The translations under genes were made by a program, and so were the position numbers. Source: Opitutales bacterium (lineage in GTDB: Bacteria; Verrucomicrobiota; Verrucomicrobiia; Opitutales; Oceanipulchritudinaceae). From it: a stretch of DNA of 64,000 bases. Positions 19,489 through 30,801 of the stretch are shown piece by piece. Within the stretch, counting starts at the first letter, position 1; every line of letters starts with the position of its first letter. The stretch spans positions 62,001 to 126,000 of the forward strand of contig JAFGCZ010000008.1 of assembly GCA_016932335.1 (NCBI GenBank), read 5' to 3'. The notes below the pieces were generated by a model that searched no databases, was not told the DNA's origin, and was given only the letters and a program-made list of their open reading frames with translations.

Positions 19489-20873
19489 CCTCTCCACTGC
19501 CATACTTTGCGAAAAAGATACTGTCACTGAGTGTGGGAGTGTTATCGCTGAGTGTTGCCCAGGTTTATGCATCAAACGAGGAACATACCGAACCGGACCA
19601 TGCAGAAGCGCCTCAGGTAAATCATGTGGAAGCCTCTCCAAACCCTCAAAAAGTGAGCAGTATTGAGGACTACGGATTCCGGGCGGCAGAAGGCAGCTCG
19701 CCCACCGCAACGAGAAGTACCGAGTTGATTGAGAAATTTGCGCCAAACTGGGAAAGTTACCGAACCACTGGTGTATTCGGCGATCTTCCGGTTCCGGGAG
19801 AAAAGGAAGCACACAGCGATTTTGACACCACCGCGGCGGAAACGCGCTATATAGAGCAATTGAGCCAGGACATCAGCGACGACAAGCGTAAATCGCTGTT
19901 ACTGGAAATGGCGGCCATGTTTGAGAGGCACAACATCAAGCCCAAGGTAGCGGCGGTTTACGAGAAATACATTGAGATGTATGCCGATGATCCTCTGGTG
20001 CCGGAAATCTACATGCGCCTGGGGTTCATCTACCGAGAAATGGGAGCTTTTGACCAAGCACTGTCCAAATTTTATTCCGTTCTCAACACTTCCCTTTCGG
20101 TTAACCCGGAAAAGGCGGAAATGTATCGGGTGATCTCGCTGAAAGCCCAGCTGGAAATTGCCGATACGCACTATGCCATGGGAGACTACCAGGCCGCGGC
20201 CAAGTTTTTTGACCGCCTGAAACGCCTGAACCTGCCCGATGAAGACCGGGCTCTGGTAGATTTCAAATTTGCCTACTCGCAATACTTGTTGGAAAACTAC
20301 CCGGTGGTTATTAGTAACCTGCAGGCTTTCATCAAAAATTATCCAGACAACAAACTGGTACCGGAAAGTCATTTTATTCTGGCCAATGCCTACAAGCATT
20401 TGGGGCAACCGCGTGAAGCGGTGAATGAAACCCTCTCACTGCTGCGTTTTGAAAGCAATAAAGACCACCGCAACAACGAGGTGTGGATGTATTGGAAAAA
20501 GCGCACGGGCAATCAGCTGGCCAACGAATTTTACGAGCAGGGCGATTTCGTTAATTCGCTGAGGATTTATCAGGCGATGGCCAAGCTGAGCAACACCCCA
20601 GACTGGCAGTGGCCGGTGGTTTACCAGATAGGGCTGTGCTTTGAACGCTTGCGTATGTTCCCGCGGGCCATAGCGGCCTATGAGCATATCCTGACAGATC
20701 CGGAAATGCCCGATGGGATGAATTTTGAGCCTTCCGAAAGCTTGAAGTCCATCCGTGAACTTGCACAATGGCGACTGGAGCATTTAAACTGGCTGACACA
20801 AACGGAAGCCAGACTCAGTGTGCTTCTGGATCCGGCAATCCCCGGACTTGACGACGAACCTACAGAAGAATGA
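19485..20873 (+). CDS. Tetratricopeptide-repeat protein
   Basis: Repeated TPR-like helices (LVPEIYMRLGFIYREMGAFDQALSKF; VPESHFILANAYKHLGQPREAV). Confidence 0.75.
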   Translation: MTSPLPYFAKKILSLSVGVLSLSVAQVYASNEEHTEPDHAEAPQVNHVEASPNPQKVSSIEDYGFRAAEGSSPTATRSTELIEKFAPNWESYRTTGVFGDLPVPGEKEAHSDFDTTAAETRYIEQLSQDISDDKRKSLLLEMAAMFERHNIKPKVAAVYEKYIEMYADDPLVPEIYMRLGFIYREMGAFDQALSKFYSVLNTSLSVNPEKAEMYRVISLKAQLEIADTHYAMGDYQAAAKFFDRLKRLNLPDEDRALVDFKFAYSQYLLENYPVVISNLQAFIKNYPDNKLVPESHFILANAYKHLGQPREAVNETLSLLRFESNKDHRNNEVWMYWKKRTGNQLANEFYEQGDFVNSLRIYQAMAKLSNTPDWQWPVVYQIGLCFERLRMFPRAIAAYEHILTDPEMPDGMNFEPSESLKSIRELAQWRLEHLNWLTQTEARLSVLLDPAIPGLDDEPTEE

Positions 20874-21280
20874 ACCCCGAAGCCATTATCCGCCGCCATC
20901 TGGACCTGTGCGATCAGGTCTATACTGTTTTAAATGAAGAAAACCGTATTCTCAGGGGCACAGGACAAGTGCCGGAGGCGGCATTTCTGGAACGTAAGCG
21001 GGCATTGCTCCCGCAGCTGACGGAATCGGTGGACGAGCTGAAGCAACTGAGGGCCTCCGAACCACACCTGGGACCGATTCTGAAGGATCTGGTAGAATCG
21101 GCTCAGAAAAAGCTGATGAAGATCTTTTTGCTGGATCGGGAAAACGAACAGCTACTGCTGAAAGCATCCATGCCCCGAACTACCCAGCGCCCGAAATTAC
21201 CGGGGTTTGGCTCCACAGGGATTTACGAGAGCATTCGCGACCATATTCCTGCCGAGGGCGGCTTGAACGAACAAGCCTGA
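20870..21280 (+). CDS. Hypothetical helical protein
   Basis: ATGA overlap with upstream gene; weak resemblance to FlgN-type helical proteins only. Confidence 0.5.
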   Translation: MNPEAIIRRHLDLCDQVYTVLNEENRILRGTGQVPEAAFLERKRALLPQLTESVDELKQLRASEPHLGPILKDLVESAQKKLMKIFLLDRENEQLLLKASMPRTTQRPKLPGFGSTGIYESIRDHIPAEGGLNEQA

Positions 21281-21285
21281 ACTGC

Positions 21286-23184
21286 TTAAACGTAGATCAG
21301 CTTGCGGATAATGTGCCGCATTTTCTCCACCGGGCAGGGTTTGTGCAAAACGCTGCTGATGTGCAGCTCGGAAATCACGCGAAAATCAATGGTTTCGACC
21401 ATATCAATCATCAGGACGATAGGCATGTCCGGAGAGAACTCCCGCAATGCCTGAATTTTGCGCAGGCCTGGATCCTCGCCAAGAGGAAGGTCCACCAGGG
21501 CGAGGGAAAACTTGCGTTTGCCGCAGAGAATCTCATGCAGTGCGAGATCGTCGGAGCAGGAAACCACCTGAAAATCCATCTCGCGAAGGAGGTGTTCCTC
21601 GCTTTGCAGGGCAAACCCGGCAGGAGCTGAAAGCAAAATGCGGGCGGACTTTCCGGAGTGCGGAGCGGTGCTTCGCTCGGGCTCAAAAAGGGGAAGAACC
21701 ACACGAAAAATAGTATTACCGGGCTGCGATTCAAAATCGATAAGGCCTCCGTGGTTCTGCACAATTCCGTGGACAATGGAAAGGCCCATGCCGGAAGATT
21801 CGGCCATGCTGCGGGTAGTGAAGAAAGGCTCAAAAATGCGGTGTTGAATTTTCTCGGGAATGCCGGCCCCGTTATCCGCAATGCGAATAACAACAACGGG
21901 CACGGGATCGTCCATATCGCCTTGTTTGAGGGCCATTTCATCCTCTTTAAGGCTTACGGTAACTTTGGCACCTTCGGAGGGCATTGCCTGAACCGCGTTG
22001 GTAAAGAGATTGACGAAGACCTGATGCAGATCGTCGGAATTGGCCATTACCCGCGGACCTTCTTCTGGAATATCCATTTCCAACCGAACGTGACGGGTGG
22101 TAACGGTGTTGATAAAATTGGTGGCATGGCGCAGGAGGTGGGCGATATCGACCGGACGCGTCTGCGGCTCCTGCTGGTGGCTAAACTGGCTGAGCTGGGC
22201 AATGATATCGCGCCCTTTGATGGATGCCTCGAGGACTTTTTCGGTGCGTTTCTTTACCTCTGGATCGTCCGGGCGGAGCATAGCCAGCAACTCTGTGTGA
22301 CCAATGACCGAGGCCAAAATATTGTTGAAGCGGTGAGCCACGCCGGCCGCCAAAGTACCCAGAGATTCAATGCGCTGCAGTTCGCGGATCTGCTTTTCCA
22401 GACTGCGTTCTCGGCTGATGTCGGTACCAAAGGCAACATACTGTTGAATAGCTCCAGAGTGATCGCGCACAGGGCAAATCCGCACATTTACGGGCAATGC
22501 CTCACCGTTTTTGCGGCGCAGGTAGAGCAGGCCATCCCATGTTTTTCCGACCCGGAAACTCTCCAGCACGCGCTGAAGCTCCAGCATATCTTCGGGCAAA
22601 TTAATAATGCCGGGAGGCGTGTTGCCGATAACCTCTCCCGGACCATAGCCGGTGCTGCGGCAAAATGCCGGGTTTACGTATTCGATAACGCCGTTGGCAT
22701 CCGTAATGAGGATACTCTCATAAGTTAACTCGGCGATACGGGCCCGGCGTAGAAGAAATTGCTCCAATTCGCCTCTTTCATACTCATCCCAGCCCAGAAG
22801 CAGGAGCGATTTATCGGAAGGGTCGGAGGAATAGGGTTTCACATACCAGCGGGTATGCCCCACCAGTATAAAATCGTCTCCCCCATCGAGGAGATGGGCA
22901 CCTCCTGTGAGGGCGTTGTTGAGGTCTTCCAGAGACTCCGAACCGACATGAGCAAGGTTGGCCAGCAATTCAGAAAAAGAGGTTCCCTGAACGGCTTTCA
23001 GTCGAAGATCGTAGGCGGTGCAAAAGGCGGCGTTGGCCCAGAGAAGCGTGCCCTTCACATCGAGGTGAATAGCAAACTGCTTCAAGCGGTCCATAGCATG
23101 ATAGTGGTGGCCTGGAGAAAGACTGAAAGACATTGCTGTAAACCACGATCTATGGCCCATTTGAAAGAAACTGGCAATGCGCAA
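21286..23184 (-). CDS. PAS-domain sensor histidine kinase with C-terminal receiver-like domain
   Basis: GTLAAGVAHRFNNILASVIGH, VFVNLFTNAVQAM, IADNGAGIPEKIQHRIFEPFFTT, SGMGLSIVHGIV; C-terminal ALVDLPLGED...LHKPC. Confidence 0.88.
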   Translation of the reverse strand: MRIASFFQMGHRSWFTAMSFSLSPGHHYHAMDRLKQFAIHLDVKGTLLWANAAFCTAYDLRLKAVQGTSFSELLANLAHVGSESLEDLNNALTGGAHLLDGGDDFILVGHTRWYVKPYSSDPSDKSLLLLGWDEYERGELEQFLLRRARIAELTYESILITDANGVIEYVNPAFCRSTGYGPGEVIGNTPPGIINLPEDMLELQRVLESFRVGKTWDGLLYLRRKNGEALPVNVRICPVRDHSGAIQQYVAFGTDISRERSLEKQIRELQRIESLGTLAAGVAHRFNNILASVIGHTELLAMLRPDDPEVKKRTEKVLEASIKGRDIIAQLSQFSHQQEPQTRPVDIAHLLRHATNFINTVTTRHVRLEMDIPEEGPRVMANSDDLHQVFVNLFTNAVQAMPSEGAKVTVSLKEDEMALKQGDMDDPVPVVVIRIADNGAGIPEKIQHRIFEPFFTTRSMAESSGMGLSIVHGIVQNHGGLIDFESQPGNTIFRVVLPLFEPERSTAPHSGKSARILLSAPAGFALQSEEHLLREMDFQVVSCSDDLALHEILCGKRKFSLALVDLPLGEDPGLRKIQALREFSPDMPIVLMIDMVETIDFRVISELHISSVLHKPCPVEKMRHIIRKLIYV

Positions 23185-23195
23185 ATGCGAAAAGC

Positions 23196-24080
23196 TCAGT
23201 CTCCCAGCGGTTTTCCTCCGGAAATTTGCTTCCAGATATCTTCGGCAGACATTTCCACTTCTTCTCCCGCGCTCTCTTCGGCTTTTTCAGCCGTTTTTTG
23301 AGGAAGGGGTTCCGGTTCCTCCGCCGGCGTTTCCGCCTCGGGTTCCACTGCAGCCGGAGCAGAGACATCGCCCAAGAGCGATGCGATGTCGTCTTCGGAA
23401 AGTTCGTGGGCCTCATCTTCGGTGGGGGATTCCTGAGCATTATCCTGCGAGCCCGCAATGAGTGACTCGAGGTCGTCCATACTCATGGGTTCGGGTTCAC
23501 TCTCCTGAGGCATACCGGTGCCGGTAAGAGCGGCCAGTTCATCGTCCGACATAACATCGTCGGAAGCAGGCTTCGAGGATGCCCCCGGGCGAACGCCGGT
23601 AACGGCTTCGATTTCCTCCGGAGTAAGGCCTTCGTATTCATCGTCGGCAAAAGCAGACATCGAGGACGAATCATCTTGGATAGCGTTTGGATCGACCGGC
23701 GGTAGGTATTTATCGGCCTGTTTTTCCCAGTAGGCTTTAAAGCGGTTGATAAAGCCCATGTATTCGGCATATGCTTCTCTGTCCGAGGGAAGGAGGATAA
23801 AGAAGCTTTCGGTATCACCGGAGGGTAGCACCTCCATGCGGCACTGAAAGGCTACTTTGTTATCGCGCTCCTGAACGGTTTCGATGGCGAGAGAACCCAT
23901 GTCGACGTTTTCACCTTTGGGAGCCCGGTTGACAAAAAAATCCAACCCCACCTGTTCGTTATGGAAATCAACAACACGTCTGGTACCAATTTTCTGCCCG
24001 CTAAAGAGCATGGAATTGGAAAAGTAGGATTTTGAGGCTTCCTCAATTTTATTAATGAGATGAAACGCAGTTACCTTCAT
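23196..24080 (-). CDS. Unknown protein with five FliM-N-terminus-like short motifs in an acidic tail
   Basis: GLTPEEIEAVTG, MSDDELAALTG, MSMDDLESLIAG, LSEDDIASLLG, MSAEDIWKQISGG. Confidence 0.7.
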   Translation of the reverse strand: MKVTAFHLINKIEEASKSYFSNSMLFSGQKIGTRRVVDFHNEQVGLDFFVNRAPKGENVDMGSLAIETVQERDNKVAFQCRMEVLPSGDTESFFILLPSDREAYAEYMGFINRFKAYWEKQADKYLPPVDPNAIQDDSSSMSAFADDEYEGLTPEEIEAVTGVRPGASSKPASDDVMSDDELAALTGTGMPQESEPEPMSMDDLESLIAGSQDNAQESPTEDEAHELSEDDIASLLGDVSAPAAVEPEAETPAEEPEPLPQKTAEKAEESAGEEVEMSAEDIWKQISGGKPLGD

Positions 24081-24144
24081 GGTACACCTTGAGATATCGA
24101 CACAAAAGCCGAATACTTAAGCAGCAAAAGGGAAGTCCACAGGC

Positions 24145-24792
24145 TCAAAGAGAATCGGGGATATGCACGAGCCCATAGGATACAGCAATGCGGGTAAGGC
24201 CGGCCACATTGTGAACATCGAGCTTCTGCATAATGTGTGTGCGGTGCACATCTGCGGTGCGGGCACTGATGCCGAGTTTATCGGCAATTTCTTTGGTGGT
24301 ATGCCCTTCCGCGATGAGCTGAAGAATTTCGCGTTCGCGCGGGGTAAGGGCATCAAGTCCCTGCTCACTATCGTTGGAAAGGAGCAATTCGGGCATTTTT
24401 TCGACAATGGTGGGGCCGTAGTAACTTTGCCCTGCAGCCACTGCATTGATGGCTTTCTCCATCTCGGCAAGACCGGCAGCTTTTTCAATTATGCCGTTCA
24501 CCTTAGTCATGAGGACGCGCTTGATAATACCAAGGTTAAACATGCCTGAGAAGACAAGGATTTTGACCCAAGGGAAGTCGTTCTTGAGGCGTTGTGCCAC
24601 CTCAATGCCATTGAGACTGGGCAGGCGCACATCGAGAATAACCATGTGGGGTTTCAGCTTGATACAATCCTCGTATCCCTGGCGACCATCACCCGAAGAA
24701 CCGACAATCTCCAAATCACGGTGTGTCTTCAACAAGTCAATAATCAGGTCTCGGAGTAGTACTTCGTCTTCTATTATATAGACCTTTTGCAT
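24145..24792 (-). CDS. LuxR/NarL-family response regulator
   Basis: MQKVYIIEDEVLLRDLIIDLLK...MVILDVRLPSLNG...LTPREREILQLIAEGHTTKEIADKLGISARTADVHRTHIMQKL. Confidence 0.93.
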   Translation of the reverse strand: MQKVYIIEDEVLLRDLIIDLLKTHRDLEIVGSSGDGRQGYEDCIKLKPHMVILDVRLPSLNGIEVAQRLKNDFPWVKILVFSGMFNLGIIKRVLMTKVNGIIEKAAGLAEMEKAINAVAAGQSYYGPTIVEKMPELLLSNDSEQGLDALTPREREILQLIAEGHTTKEIADKLGISARTADVHRTHIMQKLDVHNVAGLTRIAVSYGLVHIPDSL

Positions 24793-24900
24793 ATCTGATC
24801 GCGTAATATAACTATATGTAGAAATACAGCTTTCATACGATATGGCAACTTTTATTCTCCCAAGTTGCGGTAAAACAGCAGTTTAATTGTTGAAGGAAAT

Positions 24901-24930
24901 AAAAAGGGCGAAGATCAAAGATCTTCGCCC
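24901..24930 (-). terminator. Intrinsic terminator of small basic protein gene
   Basis: Minus strand GGGCGAAGATctttgATCTTCGCCCTTTTT. Confidence 0.85.
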
Positions 24931-24947
24931 TCAGGTTATTTTCTATT

Positions 24948-25097
24948 TTAGTAGTGAGTAGTAACCGTTCCGAAAACATCGACACGCATTGGGCGAAAAC
25001 CACCACGAGCGGCGAGGCGAGCAGAAAGACTGGAAGTCTTGCGGCTACGACGGTTGCTCTTATTTTTTTCGGGTCTGAGAACAGTTTTAGTGTTCAT
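24948..25097 (-). CDS. Small basic protein, 49 aa
   Basis: MNTKTVLRPEKNKSNRRSRKTSSLSARLAARGGFRPMRVDVFGTVTTHY*, preceded by aaaaaggaatacaaATG and followed by a terminator; below the ORF-track cutoff. Confidence 0.65.
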   Translation of the reverse strand: MNTKTVLRPEKNKSNRRSRKTSSLSARLAARGGFRPMRVDVFGTVTTHY

Positions 25098-25321
25098 TTG
25101 TATTCCTTTTTGAGATGCAACTACATTGTTACATCAGAAATTGCCGTCCCGAATCCGTTTAAACTGTGAAAAGAACTAAAGTGTTACTGTAATATCGCAG
25201 CTCTTTTTCCTTTGTCAAGGAATAGGCTACTGTTTTTCTGTTATGTGCTTACATAATGCATCAGATATGCCAAATCTCAAGCGAGATTTGAAAAAAACTG
25301 ATTTTTTTAGGAAAAGGTCAA

Positions 25322-25358
25322 GAAAAAGGCGGTTTCGGCGATAAAAGCCAAAACCGCC
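25322..25358 (-). terminator. Intrinsic terminator of ATP synthase operon
   Basis: Minus strand GGCGGTTTTGGCTTTTATCGCCGAAACCGCCTTTTTCT. Confidence 0.85.
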
Positions 25359-25371
25359 TGCAAAAGATTGC

Positions 25372-25785
25372 TCAGCGTTTACGCTCTTTAGCCAGTTGTT
25401 GCACGATGGCAAAGCGGGCCTTGGTCTCGAGTTCTTCAAGAATTTCCGGATCTTCTTTGCGTGCTTCGGCCTGTGCCAGCGCTTCTTCGGCCCGCCTGCG
25501 GGCATCTTCGGCAGCGCCGGCATCGATTTCCTGAATATTGATGGCGGCTTCTGTGAGAACACTGATTTTATCGCCCTGAACTTGGGCAAAGCCACGGTCG
25601 ACAGCCAACGCATCGGTAGTGCCGTTGCGGGTAACCATAAGCTCACCGGCCTCCAGAAGTGTCATCAGAGGAATGTGCCCGGGAAGGACATCGATCTGCC
25701 CGCTGCTTGTGGGCAAAACGACACTGTCCACCGTCTCGCAATAGACTTTTTTTTCAGGGGTTACAATTTCCAGCAAAAGAGCCAT
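25372..25785 (-). CDS. atpC: F1 ATP synthase subunit epsilon
   Basis: LLEIVTPEKKVYCETVDSVVLPTSSGQIDVLPGHIPLMTLL. Confidence 0.93.
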   Translation of the reverse strand: MALLLEIVTPEKKVYCETVDSVVLPTSSGQIDVLPGHIPLMTLLEAGELMVTRNGTTDALAVDRGFAQVQGDKISVLTEAAINIQEIDAGAAEDARRRAEEALAQAEARKEDPEILEELETKARFAIVQQLAKERKR

Positions 25786-25814
25786 AGTTACGCTGCTTTC
25801 TAAGGTTCCTTAAA

Positions 25815-27293
<1,479 letters not shown>

Positions 27294-28190
27294 TCAACTC
27301 GCGGAAGCTGCGGAAATTTCCTGAATTTCCTGCGTAATGGCAGCTTGGCGGGCTTTGTTGAATTTCAAAGTAAGGGAGTCGCAGAGTTCTCCGGCGTTGT
27401 CGGTGGCGGTCTTCATGGCCACCATGCGGGCGCTGTGTTCGGAAGCCTTGGCTTCGAGCACTTTGTGGTAAATCTCTCGACTGATAAAGAGGGGGATGAT
27501 GGCATCGAGAATCTCTTTGGCCGAGGGCTCAAAGCGGATCTCACGCTCATCGTTCTCGATGGGGGCTTTTTCGGTATAATCCTGAACACCAATAATGGCC
27601 TGAATGAGATCATCCAACCCGATCATGGGCACCAGGTTAATAAGGACGGCCTCCTGCTTGAGGTTATTGATGAACTGAGTGTAGAGCACTTCGATGGTGT
27701 CGATTTCGCCCTCATAATAGGCGTTGAGAAGAAAATCGACAACCGGACGCAGTTCCGAAAAAAGGACGTGGTCGCTGACAGAAAAGTCGGCCAGCAGATT
27801 TCTGCGGGAGCGGCTGACAAACTGGGTGGCTTTGCGTCCAACGGTAACAAAGGCGGCTTTTTCACGATCGATTTCGGCCAGAGCGCGAAAAAGGTTGGCG
27901 TTGAGTGAGCCGCAAAGGCCCTTATCTGTTGAAAGTAAGAGAATACCACGCTTTTTAACCTCGCGCTTTTCGAAAATGGGCGATTGCACGGCGGCCAGTT
28001 CTTCCACACTCAAATGCCGGAAAAGCCCGGAAACGATTTCGGCCATGAGCTGGGCATAGGGACGACTGGCAACGGCCTGATCCTGAGCCTTCTTCATTTT
28101 AGACGCGGCCACAAGCTGCATGGCACGGGTAATCTTACCCGTGTTTTTGACGGACTTGATGCGGCGTTGAATGTCTCTTAAGTTAGCCAT
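27294..28190 (-). CDS. atpG: F1 ATP synthase subunit gamma
   Basis: RRIKSVKNTGKITRAMQLVAASKMKKAQ; ATDNAGELCDSLTLKFNKARQAAITQEI. Confidence 0.96.
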   Translation of the reverse strand: MANLRDIQRRIKSVKNTGKITRAMQLVAASKMKKAQDQAVASRPYAQLMAEIVSGLFRHLSVEELAAVQSPIFEKREVKKRGILLLSTDKGLCGSLNANLFRALAEIDREKAAFVTVGRKATQFVSRSRRNLLADFSVSDHVLFSELRPVVDFLLNAYYEGEIDTIEVLYTQFINNLKQEAVLINLVPMIGLDDLIQAIIGVQDYTEKAPIENDEREIRFEPSAKEILDAIIPLFISREIYHKVLEAKASEHSARMVAMKTATDNAGELCDSLTLKFNKARQAAITQEIQEISAASAS

Positions 28191-28202
28191 CGGGCAAAAA
28201 GG

Positions 28203-29738
28203 TTAGGCTTTGTATCCGTTTTTCCACTGATCCATTGCAGCTTTGATGTCGGACTCAAGGGCATCATTCAGCTTCTTTTCTTTGGCAATTTTGTCCAGGA
28301 GGGGCGTTTTCTGAGTTGTCAGGAAAACTTCCAGATTCTCGGAAGCGGCAACAATGCCATGGACTTCGATATCGTCGAAGTAACCCTTGTTGGAGGCCCA
28401 GAGGGTGATGACCTGCACGGTAACCGGCTTGGGACTGGCGGCAGGCTGCTTAAAGAGTTCCACAAGGCGGGCACCGCGATCGAGAGTGGCTTTGGTGCGG
28501 GCATCGAGGTCGGACCCGAACTGGGCAAAAGCCGCCAGCTCGCGATATTGGGCGAGTTGCAGCTTAATGGTACCGGCCACCTGCTTGAGGGCTTTAATCT
28601 GTGCGGAGGAACCTACACGGGAAACGGAGAGACCTACCGAGATAGCAGGGCGAATACCTTGATTGAAGAGGTCCGTTTCAAGGAAGACTTGGCCATCGGT
28701 AATGGAAATTACGTTGGTTGGAATGTAGGCGGAAACGTCGCCGGCCTGTGTTTCGATAATCGGTAAAGCTGTAAGTGAACCACCTCCATGCTCTGAATTG
28801 AGGCGGGCCGCACGTTCAAGCAGGCGACTGTGCAAATAGAAAACGTCACCGGGGAAGGCTTCACGACCGGAGGGGCGTTTCAAAATCAAAGAAATGTGAC
28901 GGTAGGCTACGGCGTGTTTGGAAAGGTCGTCGTAAACGATGAGGGCATCCATACCATTTTCCATGAACCATTCACCCATGGCGCAACCGGAATAGGGAGC
29001 AATGTATTGGTTGGTGGGGTTATCGGCAGCAGGAGCGGCTACAATAATGGTGTAATCCAGCGCATCGTTCTTTTCCAGTGTCTTGATGATGCGGGCGATG
29101 TTGGCATTTTTCTGCCCGATGGCTACGTAAATGGAATAGAGCGGGCGGAAATCGGGGTCACCGGATGCTTCGCCAATGCGGTTGAGCTTGGCCTGAGCAA
29201 TAATGGTATCGATGGCGATGGTGGTTTTACCGGTTTGGCGGTCGCCCACAATGAGTTCGCGCTGCCCGCGGCCGATGGGGATCATGGCATCAATCGGCAT
29301 GATACCCGTCTGTACCGGCTGATCCACACTCTTTCGCGGGATAATGCCGGGGGCAATGCGTTCTACAGGAAAGCGTTCGTCGGAGGGGATGGGGCCTTTG
29401 CCGTCCACGGGTTGGCCGATGGCATCGACTACGCGCCCCAGCAGGCCTTTACCAACGGGAACGGAGAGGAGGCGACCAGTAGTTTTGCACTCATCGCCTT
29501 CCTTAAGGTGGGAAACATCACCCATGACCACGCAGCCGACTTCATCTTCCTTCAGATTGAGCGCGATTCCGTAAAGGCCTCCGGGAAACTCAATCATTTC
29601 ATTGGACATGGCATCGGAAAGGCCTTCGATGTGAGCCACACCATCGGCGATAGCGCGAATGGTACCGATATTAGTCTGTTGTGTTTCCGTGGTCAGGGAA
29701 GCAATTTCTTTTTCAATTTGTTCGAGAATCGAGCTCAT
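28203..29738 (-). CDS. atpA: F1 ATP synthase subunit alpha
   Basis: [35 protein letters not shown]. Confidence 0.97.
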   Translation of the reverse strand: MSSILEQIEKEIASLTTETQQTNIGTIRAIADGVAHIEGLSDAMSNEMIEFPGGLYGIALNLKEDEVGCVVMGDVSHLKEGDECKTTGRLLSVPVGKGLLGRVVDAIGQPVDGKGPIPSDERFPVERIAPGIIPRKSVDQPVQTGIMPIDAMIPIGRGQRELIVGDRQTGKTTIAIDTIIAQAKLNRIGEASGDPDFRPLYSIYVAIGQKNANIARIIKTLEKNDALDYTIIVAAPAADNPTNQYIAPYSGCAMGEWFMENGMDALIVYDDLSKHAVAYRHISLILKRPSGREAFPGDVFYLHSRLLERAARLNSEHGGGSLTALPIIETQAGDVSAYIPTNVISITDGQVFLETDLFNQGIRPAISVGLSVSRVGSSAQIKALKQVAGTIKLQLAQYRELAAFAQFGSDLDARTKATLDRGARLVELFKQPAASPKPVTVQVITLWASNKGYFDDIEVHGIVAASENLEVFLTTQKTPLLDKIAKEKKLNDALESDIKAAMDQWKNGYKA

Positions 29739-29774
29739 TGGTAAATACTGGTTAGAAAGTGTTGAACAGGGGAA

Positions 29775-30173
29775 TCAGATGTGGTCGGCGAGGCGTTTGA
29801 GGCGGTCGGCAACGGAGTTTTCGTAGACATTGTCGCCTACCTGGAGGCGGAGGCCGCTGATTAAGGCGGGATTTTCCTGGACCACGGGGCGCAACTCGTA
29901 ACCGAGTAACTTGCTGTAGTGGGCAGTGAGGCTTTCGATGTCGTCCGAACTAAGTTTGCCGGCGTACTCGATGGTCAGCTCACGGCGTTTCAGCTCGAGG
30001 CGCAGGCGGTTGCGGAAGCTCCGCATAAAGGCTTTTCGCTGAGCAAGCGGGAGGGGGTCGAGAACCTTTTTCAAGCCCGAAACGACATCGCCCACACCGG
30101 GTTCACCGGCCTGAGCGGCATAATCGGCCAGTTTGTAGGCCAGGGGCTGCAATCTGTCGTTTGTTTTGCTCAT
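29775..30173 (-). CDS. atpH: F1 ATP synthase subunit delta
   Basis: Position in operon; LISGLRLQVGDNVYENSVADRLKRL. Confidence 0.85.
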   Translation of the reverse strand: MSKTNDRLQPLAYKLADYAAQAGEPGVGDVVSGLKKVLDPLPLAQRKAFMRSFRNRLRLELKRRELTIEYAGKLSSDDIESLTAHYSKLLGYELRPVVQENPALISGLRLQVGDNVYENSVADRLKRLADHI

Positions 30174-30174
30174 A

Positions 30175-30735
30175 TCAGTTTACGGATGAAAGTTCCTTGC
30201 CGGCAGCCTTGGCGAAGGCGTCTTTCTGAGCATCGCTGAGTTCGGACTGCAGGACCTTGGCGGAAGTCATAACAACCAAGCGGGCAATTTCGCTGCGGGT
30301 TTCGGCAAGAATTTTCTGTCGTTCCATTTCGGTGGCCTCTCGGCCTTTTTCGAACATGGTTTCGACTTTGGCAGTAGCCGCCTGAGTCTCCCGTTCAAGC
30401 AGTTCTTTGGCCTGGATGCGCGCATCCTGCAGCAATTCCTGAGCTTGCAGGGAAGCCTCGCGGAGGACTTCGGCCTGTTGTTTTTCCGCCTCGGTCAGTT
30501 TCTGCTTCATTTCTTCGGCGTATTTCAAACCGTCGGCAATTTGTTGACGGCGCTCTTCGGCCTTTTCGTTCACCGGTTTAACGGCAAATTTATAGATGAC
30601 GACCATAAGCAGACCAAAGTTAATGGCCTGCACAAGCATCATTTTCAGGTTGATACCGAAGGTGTTTACCAGATCGCTGACCATACCGGATTGTTCGGCA
30701 GCCGCACTGGCGAAGATACTGAAGTTATCCAACAT
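30175..30735 (-). CDS. atpF: F0 ATP synthase subunit b
   Basis: N-terminal TM then long charged helix; operon position. Confidence 0.92.
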   Translation of the reverse strand: MLDNFSIFASAAAEQSGMVSDLVNTFGINLKMMLVQAINFGLLMVVIYKFAVKPVNEKAEERRQQIADGLKYAEEMKQKLTEAEKQQAEVLREASLQAQELLQDARIQAKELLERETQAATAKVETMFEKGREATEMERQKILAETRSEIARLVVMTSAKVLQSELSDAQKDAFAKAAGKELSSVN

Positions 30736-30755
30736 AGAGACTCCATCCGTTGCGC

Positions 30756-30777
30756 GCAGCCGCCAACAGGCGGCTGC
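30756..30777 (-). repeat. Intergenic hairpin between atpE and atpF
   Basis: GCAGCCGCC-aaca-GGCGGCTGC, 9-bp perfect stem, tetraloop, no U-run. Confidence 0.8.
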
Positions 30778-30801
30778 ACAGTGGATATCGGTTAAAAAGA
30801 A

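Noticed and set aside
24810-24900. Sigma-54-like GG...TTGC upstream of the LuxR-type regulator
   Set aside because: Spacing between GG and GC is 12-13, not 10.
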